A DNA stretch of 64,000 bases from contig NZ_JAHCDI010000004.1 of assembly GCF_019697375.1 (NCBI RefSeq), positions 4,079,324-4,143,323 on the forward strand, written 5' to 3'. The notes under the pieces were generated by a model that saw only the letters and a list, made by a program, of their open reading frames with translations, searched no databases and was not told where the DNA came from. Made by a program: the position numbers and the translations under genes. This document shows positions 46,472-55,760 of this stretch, in pieces (within the stretch, counting starts at the first letter, position 1; each line of letters begins with the position of its first letter). This stretch comes from Micromonospora tarapacensis. GTDB lineage: Bacteria; Actinomycetota; Actinomycetes; Mycobacteriales; Micromonosporaceae.

Positions 46472-47166
46472 ATCACGTGTCCGCGGCCAAGGTCACGGCG
46501 GATGACCTTGGCTGCCTCGGCCAGGGCGGCCACCGCCTCGCCGAGTTGCGGCGGGGCGGGTTCGCCGTCGCGCAGCAGTGTCACCGTCCGGCGGGCGAGT
46601 ACCCGGGCGTTACGGATCGAACGCTCGATGTACTCGGCGGCATCGAGGTACTGGCGCAGCGCGTCGTGGGCGAAGTTGTCATCCCGCTCGCGCAGGCCGC
46701 GAGCGGCGCCCCGCAGGCCGTCGATCAGCACGCCGAGGGCGGGTTTGGCGACCCGCGACACCACGGTCAGCGGGTTGACCGGCAGCAGCACCGCCATCAC
46801 CACCAGGGCGACCGCACCGCCGATCAGGGCGTCGACAACCCGGGAGACGTAGATACCTTCGCTGGGCGGGGTGAGGGTGGCGATCAGCACCGCCGAGGCC
46901 GCCGATTGACCGACCACGGCGGCCGTGGCCGCCGGCGGCCACGGCCGTCGCCATCGCGAGGGCGACCGCGACACCGGCTCCGGATTGCCGAAGACGCGGC
47001 TGGCCAGCACCCAGGACACGGCGGCGGCCACCGCGGTCTGCGCCACCACGGCTGACAGGGCACGCAGCCGCCGCCACCGCTGCCGCACGACCCTCGCCGC
47101 GCGGGTCCGCAGCCGCACGCCGCCGTCACGCCCGGACTCCCTCACCGCGGCCTCGCCACGGCTCAC
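46399..47166 (-). pseudogene. FUSC/aromatic-acid-exporter-like gene with internal deletion and frameshift
   Basis: The N-terminus (VVAQTAVAAAVSWVLASRVFGNPEPV) and the C-terminal half (VVGQSAASAVLIATLTPPSEGIYVSRVVDALIGGAVALVVMAVLLPVNPLT) fit actinobacterial FUSC-type membrane proteins, but about 50-60 residues between them are missing. Just after the joint the sensible reading VALAMATAVAAGG lies in another frame, so a one-base shift is present as well. The remaining frame reads through with SRSPSRWRRPWPP, unlike a membrane segment. Site i lies upstream. Its 3' end overlaps the convergent MFS gene. Confidence 0.65.
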
Positions 47167-47244
47167 ACGCTAGGCACTCGCGGGTCACGGAGATGGCCGA
47201 TCGCCGGAGTTCGCCGGCGTGCGTGCGACCACCAGCCTTCACCT

Positions 47245-47265
47245 TATCCCTCACGTGAGGATAGG
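47245..47265. promoter_or_regulatory. MerR-type element, site i, with perfect 12-bp core palindrome
   Basis: TCCCT-CACGTG-AGGA-TAGGTT on the plus strand. CCTCACGTGAGG (47247-47258) is a perfect palindrome. It may serve the leftward FUSC remnant, the rightward HelD gene (with site j as a tandem), or both. Confidence 0.6.
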
Positions 47266-47325
47266 TTTGCCGGTATGGCTCACCTGTGGGTCTCAGCGCC
47301 ACTCAGCGCCACGATCGGCACTCGT

Positions 47326-47346
47326 ACTCGCACGTTAAGGTAGAGT
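47326..47346 (+). promoter_or_regulatory. MerR-type 21-bp promoter element, site j
   Basis: ACTCG-CACGTT-AAGG-TAGAGT, about 170 bases before the HelD start. A near-exact triple repeat of ATCCGTCGCT lies in the leader at about 47443-47467. Confidence 0.7.
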
Positions 47347-47514
47347 TGTGGGGGCGTCCGGCGCCGCATCATCGCCGTCCGCATGACGGGTCGACACCGA
47401 GCCGGTGGGCATCGCCTGGTGGCCAGTCGCGTGACCGTCGCCATCCGTCGCTATCCGTCGCTATCCGCCCCCACCACCCTGAGGCAGAGCCTTACACACA
47501 AGTTCGGACCGGAG

Positions 47515-49680
47515 ATGGCCTTGACAGACGTGCAGACCCGAGATGAAGAGCAAGAGCGTCAGCATCTGGCCGAGACGGTGCATCTGCTGACGACGGAGCT
47601 GGAGCGTCTCACCACCGCCATCAACAGCTCCGCCAGCGCCATCCAGGCGCACAAGACACACATGTGGACGCACTGGCGTGACATGGATGCCGCCGAAAAG
47701 GTCAACGTCCGCGTCGAGGTGAACACGTCAGTCACCCTGGCCGAATATGCGGTGGTGGCGAAGAAGCGCATCCAGCGGCTGCTGATGTCTCCCTATTTCG
47801 GACGCGTCGACTTCCAGGCGAACGGTAAGACAGCGGCGAAGGCCCACTACATCGGCGTACACAACCTCTCCGACCCGAAGACGCAGGATGTCCTGATACA
47901 CGACTGGCGCGCGCCCGTGTCCAGCCTCTACTACGATTTCGAGTCCGGGGAAGCGTTCTTCGAGGCCCCCCAGGAAACCGCACACGGGGAGATAACAGGA
48001 AAGCGTCAGTACAAGATCCGGAATGGGCGCCTTGAATACATGTTCGAAAGCGCGCTGAACATCGGCGACGACGTCCTGCAGCGGGAGCTCAGCCAATCCG
48101 CCGACGACAAAATGAAGAACATCGTGGCGACCATCCAGCGGGAACAGAACGCGGTGATTCGCAACGAGACGGCACAGGTGCTGATCCTGCAAGGTGTGGC
48201 GGGATCGGGGAAGACGTCGATCGCGCTGCACCGGGTGGCGTTCCTGCTCTACCGCTTCAAGGACACCCTCTCGTCCGACAACGTCATGATCCTCTCCCCG
48301 AACAAGGTCTTCGGCGACTACATCGCCAACGTGCTTCCCGAGTTGGGCGAAGAGCAGATCGCGGAGATCGACTTCAACACGGTCGCTGACAAGTTCCTCG
48401 CCAAGGTCACCGACTACGAGAAGTTCAGCGAGCAGGTGGCCAGCCTGCTCGACCACGTCGACGAGGCGGCGACGGAGCGCATGCGCTACAAGGCGACGCC
48501 AGAGTTCGTCACCTGCCTCGACGCGTGGATCACCTCGCGCGCCGACGAGGAATTCGCACCCCGCGAGATCGAACAGAAGAGAAAACGGCTCTCCGCCGAG
48601 TGGGTCGCGGCGACCTTCGAAGAGTCACCAACGCTTCCGATCTTCACCCGGCTTGACCTGGTGGCCAACACGGCTGTGCACCTACTCAAGCAACAGGCTC
48701 TGGACAGCGGCGCCAAATGGACCGCCGCCGACACCAACGGTGTCCGGGGGCAGGTCCGGGCCATGTTCCCCTACAGAAACGCACTGGCCATGTACAAGGC
48801 GTTCTACTCCGACCCTTCCCGCCGCGGCCTGTTCACGCCACTGGGCCGGAACAAGATCGAGTACGCGGACGTCTTCCCGTTGATCTACACCATGATCAGA
48901 ACGGCTCGCCAGGAGAACTACGGCCGAATCCGCCACCTTCTGATCGACGAGATGCAGGACTACACCCCCGTCCAGTACGCCGTGGTGCGCGAGTTGTTCT
49001 CCTGCAAGATGACGATCCTGGGAGACTCCAACCAGTCAGTCAACCCGTTCAGCTCCTCGTCACCGTCGACGATCCAGCGCATCTTCCCCGAGGCCGACTG
49101 CCTGGAGCTGCGGAAAAGCTATCGCTCCACGACCGAGATCACAGACTTCGCCCAGCAGATCTCCAGGAACGACAAGATCATCCCGATCGAGCGCCACGGA
49201 CGGCCGCCGCAGGTCGTCGCCTGCGCGGACCAGGAGGACCAGCAGGCACAGATACTGGCGCTCATCGAACAGCACAGGAACAGCGAACACCGGTCCCTCG
49301 GCGTCATCTGCAAGACCACCGCTCAGGCGGAGACCCTCCACCGCGCCCTGTCGGAGGCCGGCGTCGAGCTGACGTTCCTCGACTACGACAGCACGGAATT
49401 CGCCGCCGGCATCGTCATCACCTCGGCGCACATCTCCAAGGGACTGGAATTCGACACCGTCATCGTCCCCCACGTCAACGACACGAACTACACCAACGAG
49501 ATGGACCGGTCCATGCTCTACATCGCCTGCACCAGGGCCATGCACGAGCTTCACCTGACCCACGTGGGGCCCGTCTCACGCTTCCTGGACTTCGCCGACG
49601 GGCACCGGAGCGGTTCCGGCGCCATCGACGCCGAGACCGCGGAGATCCGTGATCAGGCGACGGGCGCCCGCGTGGGCTGA
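47515..49680 (+). CDS. helD: HelD-like RNA polymerase-recycling helicase (UvrD/Rep fold)
   Basis: A 721-residue superfamily 1 ATPase with a long N-terminal coiled coil (HLAETVHLLTTELERLTTAINSS), Walker A GVAGSGKTS near 227, Walker B LLIDEMQD near 477, and the C-terminal SAHISKGLEFD and IACTRAMHELHL motifs. HelD proteins pry stalled RNA polymerase from DNA, and some relatives protect it from rifamycins. ATG 47515 is preceded by GGACCGGAG and starts the helicase-like homology; upstream in-frame codons are not protein-like. It is driven from site j or i. Confidence 0.9.
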   Translation: MALTDVQTRDEEQERQHLAETVHLLTTELERLTTAINSSASAIQAHKTHMWTHWRDMDAAEKVNVRVEVNTSVTLAEYAVVAKKRIQRLLMSPYFGRVDFQANGKTAAKAHYIGVHNLSDPKTQDVLIHDWRAPVSSLYYDFESGEAFFEAPQETAHGEITGKRQYKIRNGRLEYMFESALNIGDDVLQRELSQSADDKMKNIVATIQREQNAVIRNETAQVLILQGVAGSGKTSIALHRVAFLLYRFKDTLSSDNVMILSPNKVFGDYIANVLPELGEEQIAEIDFNTVADKFLAKVTDYEKFSEQVASLLDHVDEAATERMRYKATPEFVTCLDAWITSRADEEFAPREIEQKRKRLSAEWVAATFEESPTLPIFTRLDLVANTAVHLLKQQALDSGAKWTAADTNGVRGQVRAMFPYRNALAMYKAFYSDPSRRGLFTPLGRNKIEYADVFPLIYTMIRTARQENYGRIRHLLIDEMQDYTPVQYAVVRELFSCKMTILGDSNQSVNPFSSSSPSTIQRIFPEADCLELRKSYRSTTEITDFAQQISRNDKIIPIERHGRPPQVVACADQEDQQAQILALIEQHRNSEHRSLGVICKTTAQAETLHRALSEAGVELTFLDYDSTEFAAGIVITSAHISKGLEFDTVIVPHVNDTNYTNEMDRSMLYIACTRAMHELHLTHVGPVSRFLDFADGHRSGSGAIDAETAEIRDQATGARVG

Positions 49681-49805
49681 CCCGACTTTCGGGTGCCCGG
49701 GTATCTGCGCATTGCCGCAGGGTGTCGGGAGAGCTTCGCTCCAGGATGAAGGGATGCACCTGCTGTCGTTGAGGGGCAACCCGGTCCAGTGCCGGTAACC
49801 GAACC

Positions 49806-49825
49806 CCCGCCGCAGTAGCGGCGGG
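49806..49825 (+). terminator. Hairpin after helD
   Basis: CCCGCCGC-AGTA-GCGGCGGG, a perfect eight-base stem followed by TGATTTCT. A plausible terminator of helD. Confidence 0.65.
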
Positions 49826-49899
49826 CGGCCTGATTTCTACCGGAACGCGGATGGCCGACGTCGGGCTGGCCGCCTGTCGCGGGCCGCGCGTTGAAAACT

Positions 49900-51195
49900 G
49901 TGAGGCCCGTGACCACCGCCCTGCCCTCGACGGCCGCGCCGACGCCCACCGGCGATTTTCACGGCAGGCGGATCGTCGGCTACGCCGCCGTCGCGCTGGC
50001 GATGACCGCCCCCGGCCAGACCCTGGCGGTGTCGGCGTTCGTCGACCCGCTCATCGCCGACCTGGGAATCAGCCGCTCGGCGATCTCCACCGCCTACCTC
50101 ATCGGCACCCTGACCGGCGCGGCGGCCCTACCGGCAATCGGGCGCTTGATAGACCGCCACGGAGTGCGCCGCTGCATGCTGGTCATCGGCGCGGTCTTCG
50201 GCGCCGTGCTGGTGGCGCTGGCGACAGTGTCAGAGATCGTCGGTCTCACCGCCGGGTTCGTCGGCATCCGGATGGCCGGACAGGGCGCCCTCAGCCTGGC
50301 CGCGACCACCGTCACCGCACACTGGTTCCGGCGCCGGCGAGGTTTCGCGCTGGGCATCGTCTCCGCGGTCGGCGCGGCCGGGATCTCCCTTGCTCCGCTG
50401 CTGCTGGAGCGGCTCATCGCCCACCACGGCTGGCGGACCGCCTGGCTCGTGGAAGGACTGCTCGTGTGGGCGGTCGTCATCCCGATCGCGCTCTTCGGCA
50501 TCCGCAACCGCCCAGCGGACGTCGGCCAGCAGGTCGACGGCGGCAGCCAAGGTCGCTCCGACAGCTACGTCCGGGCCGACCTCAGCCACCGCCAGGCGCT
50601 GCGCACGCCGTACTTCTGGGTGCTGGCCGGCAGCGTCGCCACCTCCGGACTGCTCACCACGGCGGTGGCGTTCCACCAGATCAGCCTGCTCACCGAACGA
50701 GGACTCAGCGCTGCCGCCGCGGCGGCGAACTTCCTGCCGCAGACCGTCGCGGGGATCGCGGCGACGCTGCTGATCGGCGCGGTGATCGACCGTGCCAGCC
50801 CTCGGGTGGTGCTGCCCGCCGCCATGGCCGGCCTGGCCGTCGCGCTCGTCTGGGCCACCCAGGCCAGGCCGGGCTGGTCGGCACTCGGGTTCGGGGCGGC
50901 GATCGGCGCGGCCTCCAGCGCCATCCGCACCGCCGAGTCGGCCCTGACTCCACGGCTGTTCGGGCTCGGACACCTGGGCGCGATCCGCGGAACGATCACC
51001 GCGGTCAACGTCGGTTCGACCGCCTTCGGCCCCGTCCTGTTCGCCGTCGGTCACGACATCACCGGCACCTACACCCAGGCCCTGCTGGTCGGCGCGGCCC
51101 TTCCCCTGGCCGTCGGCGTCACCGCGCTCCTGGCCCCTCCGCAGAGCTCCGAACGGCGGTCGGGTCGCCGTTGGTCACCTGACCCGATCCCCTGA
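49900..51195 (+). CDS. MFS transporter, copy B of a paralogous pair
   Basis: A 431-residue major facilitator close to the one at 45155 (ISTAYLIGTLTGAAALPAIGRLIDRHGVRR, GQGALSLAATTVTAHWFRRRRGFALGIVSAVGAAGISLAPLL). The start is uncertain: GTG 49900 and GTG 49909 are both possible, as is TTG 49891, and none has a clear ribosome site. No motif element was found in the 220 bases upstream, so its control differs from its neighbours or it is read through from helD. Confidence 0.82.
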   Translation: MRPVTTALPSTAAPTPTGDFHGRRIVGYAAVALAMTAPGQTLAVSAFVDPLIADLGISRSAISTAYLIGTLTGAAALPAIGRLIDRHGVRRCMLVIGAVFGAVLVALATVSEIVGLTAGFVGIRMAGQGALSLAATTVTAHWFRRRRGFALGIVSAVGAAGISLAPLLLERLIAHHGWRTAWLVEGLLVWAVVIPIALFGIRNRPADVGQQVDGGSQGRSDSYVRADLSHRQALRTPYFWVLAGSVATSGLLTTAVAFHQISLLTERGLSAAAAAANFLPQTVAGIAATLLIGAVIDRASPRVVLPAAMAGLAVALVWATQARPGWSALGFGAAIGAASSAIRTAESALTPRLFGLGHLGAIRGTITAVNVGSTAFGPVLFAVGHDITGTYTQALLVGAALPLAVGVTALLAPPQSSERRSGRRWSPDPIP

Positions 51196-51217
51196 CTGGA
51201 CCCCCCGACGCACGAAT

Positions 51218-51238
51218 ACTCTTACGTTAGGGTAGAGA
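51218..51238 (+). promoter_or_regulatory. MerR-type 21-bp promoter element, site k
   Basis: ACTCT-TACGTT-AGGG-TAGAGA, a near-consensus copy. The predicted transcript starts near 51245 and reads into the DUF2795 gene. Confidence 0.75.
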
Positions 51239-51282
51239 CGGTGTCGCGGTCGGCGCGGCACGCAGAAGCCCAGGAGGAACCG

Positions 51283-51492
51283 GTGCAACCCGTGACCCGC
51301 GTCGAACTTCTCGACCATGTCGGGACCGCCTTCGACAGCGGTCCCGCCAGCCGCGACACGCTACTCGCCGCCGCTGCGGCCAGCCACGCCCGACCTGACG
51401 TCATCACCCTGCTGCACCGCCTGCCAGACCGCGACTTCCGCCGGGTACGCGACCTCTGGGAGGAGTTGGCCGACGTGCCGGTCGGCACCTGA
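51283..51492 (+). CDS. DUF2795 small protein
   Basis: A 69-residue helical protein with the DUF2795 pattern LLAAAAASHARPDVITLLHRLPDRDFRRVRDLWEEL; function unknown. GTG 51283 is chosen because CAGGAGGAAC lies four to ten bases upstream and the upstream GTG 51241 would lie before the predicted transcription start of site k. Confidence 0.75.
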   Translation: MQPVTRVELLDHVGTAFDSGPASRDTLLAAAAASHARPDVITLLHRLPDRDFRRVRDLWEELADVPVGT

Positions 51493-51581
51493 GACGGCGC
51501 CGGCGATCACCCCGCCGGTTGTCACCACGCCGCCGGCCCACGGGCGTGGCTACCGGCCCACCCAGAAGAACAGGTTGATCC

Positions 51582-51977
51582 ATGCAGGTCCCACCGCCGA
51601 CGAGCCTCGGCGATCCGACGGGCTCTCTGGCCGGCACCCGCGGTCGCGCCGCCCTGCTCGCCGCCGCCACGGAGGCCAACTCCGCGCGCCTCGGCGAGCG
51701 AACCGCACCGACCAGCGCCCAGATCTCCGCCGCGGTACGCGCGCACGACGACACCCCGCCACCTGGACCGCACACCACCTCGGCGATCATGCTGGCCCGC
51801 CGGCTGCCCCGGTCGGCCGGCATGATCGACCGGGACATGGTGGTGGCCGGCCCTCAGGCCGCGGGCCCGGACCCCCGGACTGCGGTCGTGGCGGAGAACG
51901 ACAGTGTCGCGGGCACCTCACGCCGACCCGCTCGGCGGTACGCGCACGTCAACGGCGACGGCGACGGACTGGGCTGA
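51582..51977 (+). CDS. Hypothetical protein, low complexity
   Basis: A 131-residue, Ala/Pro/Arg/Asp-rich frame with no recognisable domain (MQVPPPTSLGDPTGSLAGTRGRAALLAAATEANS). The ribosome site is weak. It may be a real small gene downstream of DUF2795 or a chance frame. Confidence 0.4.
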   Translation: MQVPPPTSLGDPTGSLAGTRGRAALLAAATEANSARLGERTAPTSAQISAAVRAHDDTPPPGPHTTSAIMLARRLPRSAGMIDRDMVVAGPQAAGPDPRTAVVAENDSVAGTSRRPARRYAHVNGDGDGLG

Positions 51978-52334
51978 GCCGTACTGGCCGCATGACCAGA
52001 TCTCGCGCCGCAGAAATCGGGCTCGCCACCGCGGCGCGATCCGGGCATCTACGTGCCGACACACCCCAAGGGCGACTACACACGGCATTCCCGGCGGACA
52101 CCTCCGGTGATGATCATCACGAAACGCTGAACTCTACCCTCACCCGACGGTAGGTTCTGTGCAGGTCGTCGAGATGCGGCTGCTGGCCCCTCACGGTCTT
52201 CATCCGGGCGATGGTGCCCGGAAACGGTCCGGAAACGTCCGACCGGTACTGATATGCACGTAAAGCGCCGTACCCATGCTGGGCACGGCAGCGCGTGTGC
52301 GCCCGGCGCGTACACCCCGAACGGAAACGGCTGT
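51978..52334 (+). other. Intergenic region with palindrome and site l
   Basis: About 350 bases. It contains the exact 14-bp palindrome GTGATGATCATCAC at 52107-52120, next to site l, and the presumed leader of the SulP gene. A 14-codon minus-strand frame starting in the palindrome (VMIITGGVRRECRV) lies just after the minus-strand -10 of site l. No other gene was seen. Confidence 0.5.
52131..52151 (-). promoter_or_regulatory. MerR-type 21-bp element, site l
   Basis: On the minus strand ACCGT-CGGGTG-AGGG-TAGAGT. The plus strand offers TAGGTT at 52151-52156 toward the SulP-MerR operon. The arrangement resembles sites f and g, which also have a plus-side -10. Confidence 0.55.
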
Positions 52335-53834
52335 ATGTCTTCGATGCTGTCCGCGGTCACCCGGCCGCGCCTGTCCCGCCCGTCCTGGCTGTCGCCGAAG
52401 GTGTTCCGCACCGAGGTCCTCGCCGGCCTGGTCGTCGCCCTGGCGCTGATCCCGGAGGCGATCAGCTTCTCGATCCTGGCCGGGGTCGATCCCCGCGTCG
52501 GCCTGTTCGCCTCCTTCACCATGGCCGTGGTCATCTCGATCTGCGGCGGCCGGCCAGCGATGATCAGCGCCGCGACCGGCGCGATCGCGCTGATCGTCGC
52601 GCCGCTGGCCCGGGACCACGGGCTGGACTACCTCATCGCGGCGGTGATCCTCGGCGGCATCATCCAGGTACTGCTCGCGGTGCTCGGGGTGGCGAAGCTG
52701 ATGCGGTTCATCCCGCGCAGCGTCATGGTCGGCTTCGTCAACGCCCTCGCGATCCTCATCTTCGCCGCCCAGGTGCCGTACCTGCTCGGCGTGCCGTGGC
52801 TGGTCTACCCACTCGTCGCCCTCGCCCTGGCGATCATGGTCGGCCTGCCCCGACTCACCAAGGCCGTCCCGGCCCCCCTTGTCGCCATCGTCGTGCTCAC
52901 CGTGATCACAGTGGTCACCGCGGTTGCGGTGCCGACCGTCGGTGACCAGGGCGAACTGCCGAACAGCCTGCCGACCCTCGGCCTTCCGCAGATCCCCTGG
53001 ACCATGGACACCCTGGCCGTCATCGCCCCCTACGCCCTCGGCGTGGCACTGGTCGGGCTGATGGAGTCACTGATGACCGCCAAGCTGGTCGACGACATCA
53101 CCGACACCCGCTCCAACAAGACCCGCGAGTCCTGGGGACAGGGCGTGGCTAACATCGTCACCGGCTTCTTCGGCGGCATGGGCGGCTGCGCCATGATCGG
53201 CCAGACGATGATCAACGTGAAGGCGTCCGGCGCCCGTACCCGGCTCTCGACGTTCCTGTCCGGCGTGTTCCTCCTCATCCTGGTGGTCAGCCTCGGCGAC
53301 GTGGTCGCGGTGATCCCGATGGCCGCCCTGGTCGCCGTGATGATCATCGTTGCCGTCGCCACGTTCGACTGGCACTCCGTCGCCCCCGCCACGCTCAAGC
53401 GGATGCCGCTGGGCGAGACCCTGGTCATGGTCACCACCGTCGGCGCGGTGCTCGCCACCCACAACCTGGCGATCGGGGTGATCCTCGGCGTCCTCACCGC
53501 CATGGTCATCTTCGCCCGTCGGGTCGCCCACCTGGTGGAGGTCACCAGCGTGCTGGACCCCGACGGCGGCACCCGCATCTACTCCGTGCACGGTGAGCTG
53601 TTCTTCGCCTCCAGCAACGACCTGGTCTTCCAGTTCGACTACGCCAACGACCCGCAGAACGTCGTCATCGACATGACACACGCCCACGTGTGGGACGCCT
53701 CGTCGGTCGCCGCGCTGGACGCGATCACCACCAAGTACGCCGCGCGGGGCAAGAGCGTGGAGATCATCGAGTTGAACAAGGGCAGCGCCGCCATCCACCG
53801 CACCCTCGCCGGCACCCTCAGCGGAAGCCACTGA
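52335..53834 (+). CDS. SulP-family anion transporter with STAS domain
   Basis: A 499-residue transporter with 10-12 membrane segments starting after VFRTEVLAGLVVALALIPEAISFS and a C-terminal STAS domain (VVIDMTHAHVWDASSVAALDAI). It probably moves sulfate or bicarbonate. ATG 52335 is preferred because the membrane domain begins soon after; an in-frame ATG at 52254 would add 27 poorly conserved residues. Its stop TGA overlaps the ATG of the second MerR gene, so both form one operon, likely from site l. Confidence 0.9.
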   Translation: MSSMLSAVTRPRLSRPSWLSPKVFRTEVLAGLVVALALIPEAISFSILAGVDPRVGLFASFTMAVVISICGGRPAMISAATGAIALIVAPLARDHGLDYLIAAVILGGIIQVLLAVLGVAKLMRFIPRSVMVGFVNALAILIFAAQVPYLLGVPWLVYPLVALALAIMVGLPRLTKAVPAPLVAIVVLTVITVVTAVAVPTVGDQGELPNSLPTLGLPQIPWTMDTLAVIAPYALGVALVGLMESLMTAKLVDDITDTRSNKTRESWGQGVANIVTGFFGGMGGCAMIGQTMINVKASGARTRLSTFLSGVFLLILVVSLGDVVAVIPMAALVAVMIIVAVATFDWHSVAPATLKRMPLGETLVMVTTVGAVLATHNLAIGVILGVLTAMVIFARRVAHLVEVTSVLDPDGGTRIYSVHGELFFASSNDLVFQFDYANDPQNVVIDMTHAHVWDASSVAALDAITTKYAARGKSVEIIELNKGSAAIHRTLAGTLSGSH

Positions 53835-54280
53835 TGTTGGTTGCCGTACAGAGCGCCGGGTCGCAGCACAACCGCGGCCCGGCCACCGGCCGACTGATGC
53901 AGATCGGCGAGGCCGCCGACCGGGTCGGACTGAGCATCCGCACCATCCGCCACTACGAGGACGCCGGGCTGATCGTCCCGTCCGCGCGCAGTGAGGGCGG
54001 CTTCCGCCTCTACACCGAATCCGACCTCGACCGGCTCGCCGTGGTCAAACGGATGAAGCCCCTCGGCTTCACCCTCGACGAGATGCGAGAGCTGCTCGGC
54101 GTCCTGGACGCCCTGCCCACCGCCGGCGAGGACGACCGGCCGAGGTTGCTCGACCGGCTCGGCATGTTCCACACCGTCGCGACCGCCCGGGTCCACGCGC
54201 TGCGTGAGCAGCTGGACACCGCCGAGCGCTTCGCGGAGACCCTGCGTCACCAGCTCGACCAGTACGAACTCCAGCCCTGA
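53834..54280 (+). CDS. MerR-family regulator, copy 2
   Basis: A 148-residue MerR protein (MQIGEAADRVGLSIRTIRHYEDAGLIVPSARSEGGFRLYTESDLDRLAVVKRMKPLGF) nearly identical in its DNA-binding half to copy 1 at 34129 and similar in the coiled coil. No cysteine-based metal site. The ATG overlaps the SulP stop (TGATG). With two such regulators and 13 matching promoter elements in 25 kb, these are the likely binders. Confidence 0.92.
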   Translation: MLVAVQSAGSQHNRGPATGRLMQIGEAADRVGLSIRTIRHYEDAGLIVPSARSEGGFRLYTESDLDRLAVVKRMKPLGFTLDEMRELLGVLDALPTAGEDDRPRLLDRLGMFHTVATARVHALREQLDTAERFAETLRHQLDQYELQP

Positions 54281-54392
54281 CCGGACACCGCACCCCGGGC
54301 CACCCCGCCTGATCGACACCGGCGGGCCCGCCGCCGTCGTCGTCATGCTCCTACCCGGTTGCACGGCGGCGGCGGCGGTCGATTCCGTGTCC

Positions 54393-55451
54393 TCAGCGCT
54401 GAGGCGGTTCGCCGGGCGCGGGGGCCAGGAGGGAGTTACTCGGGCCACGGCTACCGGCCGGGTATTCCCGCAACGGCACCGCCCCCGCCCGCCAGGCGTC
54501 GAGCACCGGCTCCACGATGCGCCAGCAGTCCTCGGCGGTGTCGCCCCGCACCGACAGCGTCGGGTCGCCGTCGAAGGCGCCGCGCAGCACCTCCCCGTAC
54601 GGCGGCAGGCTACCGGGGCCGAAGTCGGCCACCAACTGCACCTGATCAAGCTCCAACGGATCACCCGGGCCGTTGATGTTGACATCGAGACCCAGCCGGT
54701 CCGGGCCGAAGCCGATACGCAACCGGTCGGGCTGCTCGTAACCGCTGAGCCCGGCGGGCACCCGGGGCGGCTGCCTGAAGGTGACGATGGCCTCCTTACG
54801 CCGACCGGCCAGCGCCTTGCCGGAACGCAACCGAAACGGCACACCCGCCCACCGCCAGGTATCCACCGCCAGCACCACCTCCGCCAGCGTCTCGGTCCCC
54901 CGGACCGCATCGACGCCAGGCTCATCGGCGTACCCGGGCAGCCGCCGCCCATCCACCTCCCCGGCCGTGTACCGGGCCCGCCGGCTCCACCGCACCGGAT
55001 CGCCGTCCCACACCCCCGTGGCCCGCAGCACCTGCGCCTTACGGCCACGCAGATCCCGGGCGTCGAGGGTGGGCGGCGCGTCCATCGCCATCAGCGCGAG
55101 GACCTGCAGCAGGTGACTCTGCACCATGTCCACCAACGCGCCGGCACCATCGTAGTAGCCGGCACGGCCCTCCAGACCCAGACTCTCGTCGAAGACGATG
55201 TCCACGCACGCCACGTGCGCGGAGTTGAGCACCGGTTCGAAGATCCGGTTGGCAAAACGCAGCCCGAGGATGTTCACCACCGTGGACTTGCCCAGAAAGT
55301 GGTCGATGCGGTGCACCTGGTCCTCCGGCACCAACCCGGCCAGGACGGCGTTGAGCGAGCGCGCCGAGGCGGCAGGTGCGAGCCGGCGGCTGCGGCGGTC
55401 GACTGGCCGCTGCTGACTCATCGCTCCAGCCGGGGCCGCACTCGGGTTCAC
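54393..55451 (-). pseudogene. zwf: Glucose-6-phosphate dehydrogenase lacking its N-terminal Rossmann domain
   Basis: From ASARSLNAVLAGLVPEDQVHRIDHFLGKSTVVNIL onward this is G6PDH (FANRIFEPVLN, AGYYDGAGALVDMVQSHLLQVLALMAMD, GVPFRLRSGKAL), about 330 residues of a usual 480-510. The NADP-binding GxxGDLA domain is absent, and the sequence before ASARSLN is unrelated. Lys of RIDHFLGK is kept, but the enzyme cannot bind its cofactor, so it is a fragment. The frame is otherwise open, so truncation is recent. It abuts the integrase tail below. Confidence 0.8.
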
Positions 55452-55759
55452 CGCAGGTCTGGTCTGGAGAAGTGTCGCTCGGGTGCTGTGCGGGTCGTGA
55501 CGGCTGCGGCATAGCGCGGTCGGGTGTTGCCGGCTTCCTGGGTCCAGTTCGTCGCGGTTTGTAGGTGCAGGCCGAGGAGTTGGCTGAGCACCGCAGCGGG
55601 CAGCTGCCCGGCGAGATCCATGAGGGTGGTGTTGCGGCTCGTGCGGGCGGGGACGCCGAGGCGTCGTAGCCGCGCGCCGAGTTGTTGCGCGCTGAGCGGC
55701 TGGCCTGGTGCGGCACCGGGGAACAGCCAGCGGTTCGCCGCGGTGCGGCCCACAGAGCA
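55448..55759 (-). pseudogene. C-terminal fragment of a phage-type integrase/recombinase
   Basis: Leftward text WLFPGAAPGQPLSAQQLGARLRRLGVPARTSRNTTLMDLAGQLPAAVLSQLLGLHLQTATNW resembles the end of actinobacterial site-specific integrases. Only about 100 residues remain, and the upstream part is replaced by an unrelated plus-strand fragment at about 55760, marking a recombination junction. Confidence 0.65.
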
Positions 55760-55760
55760 G

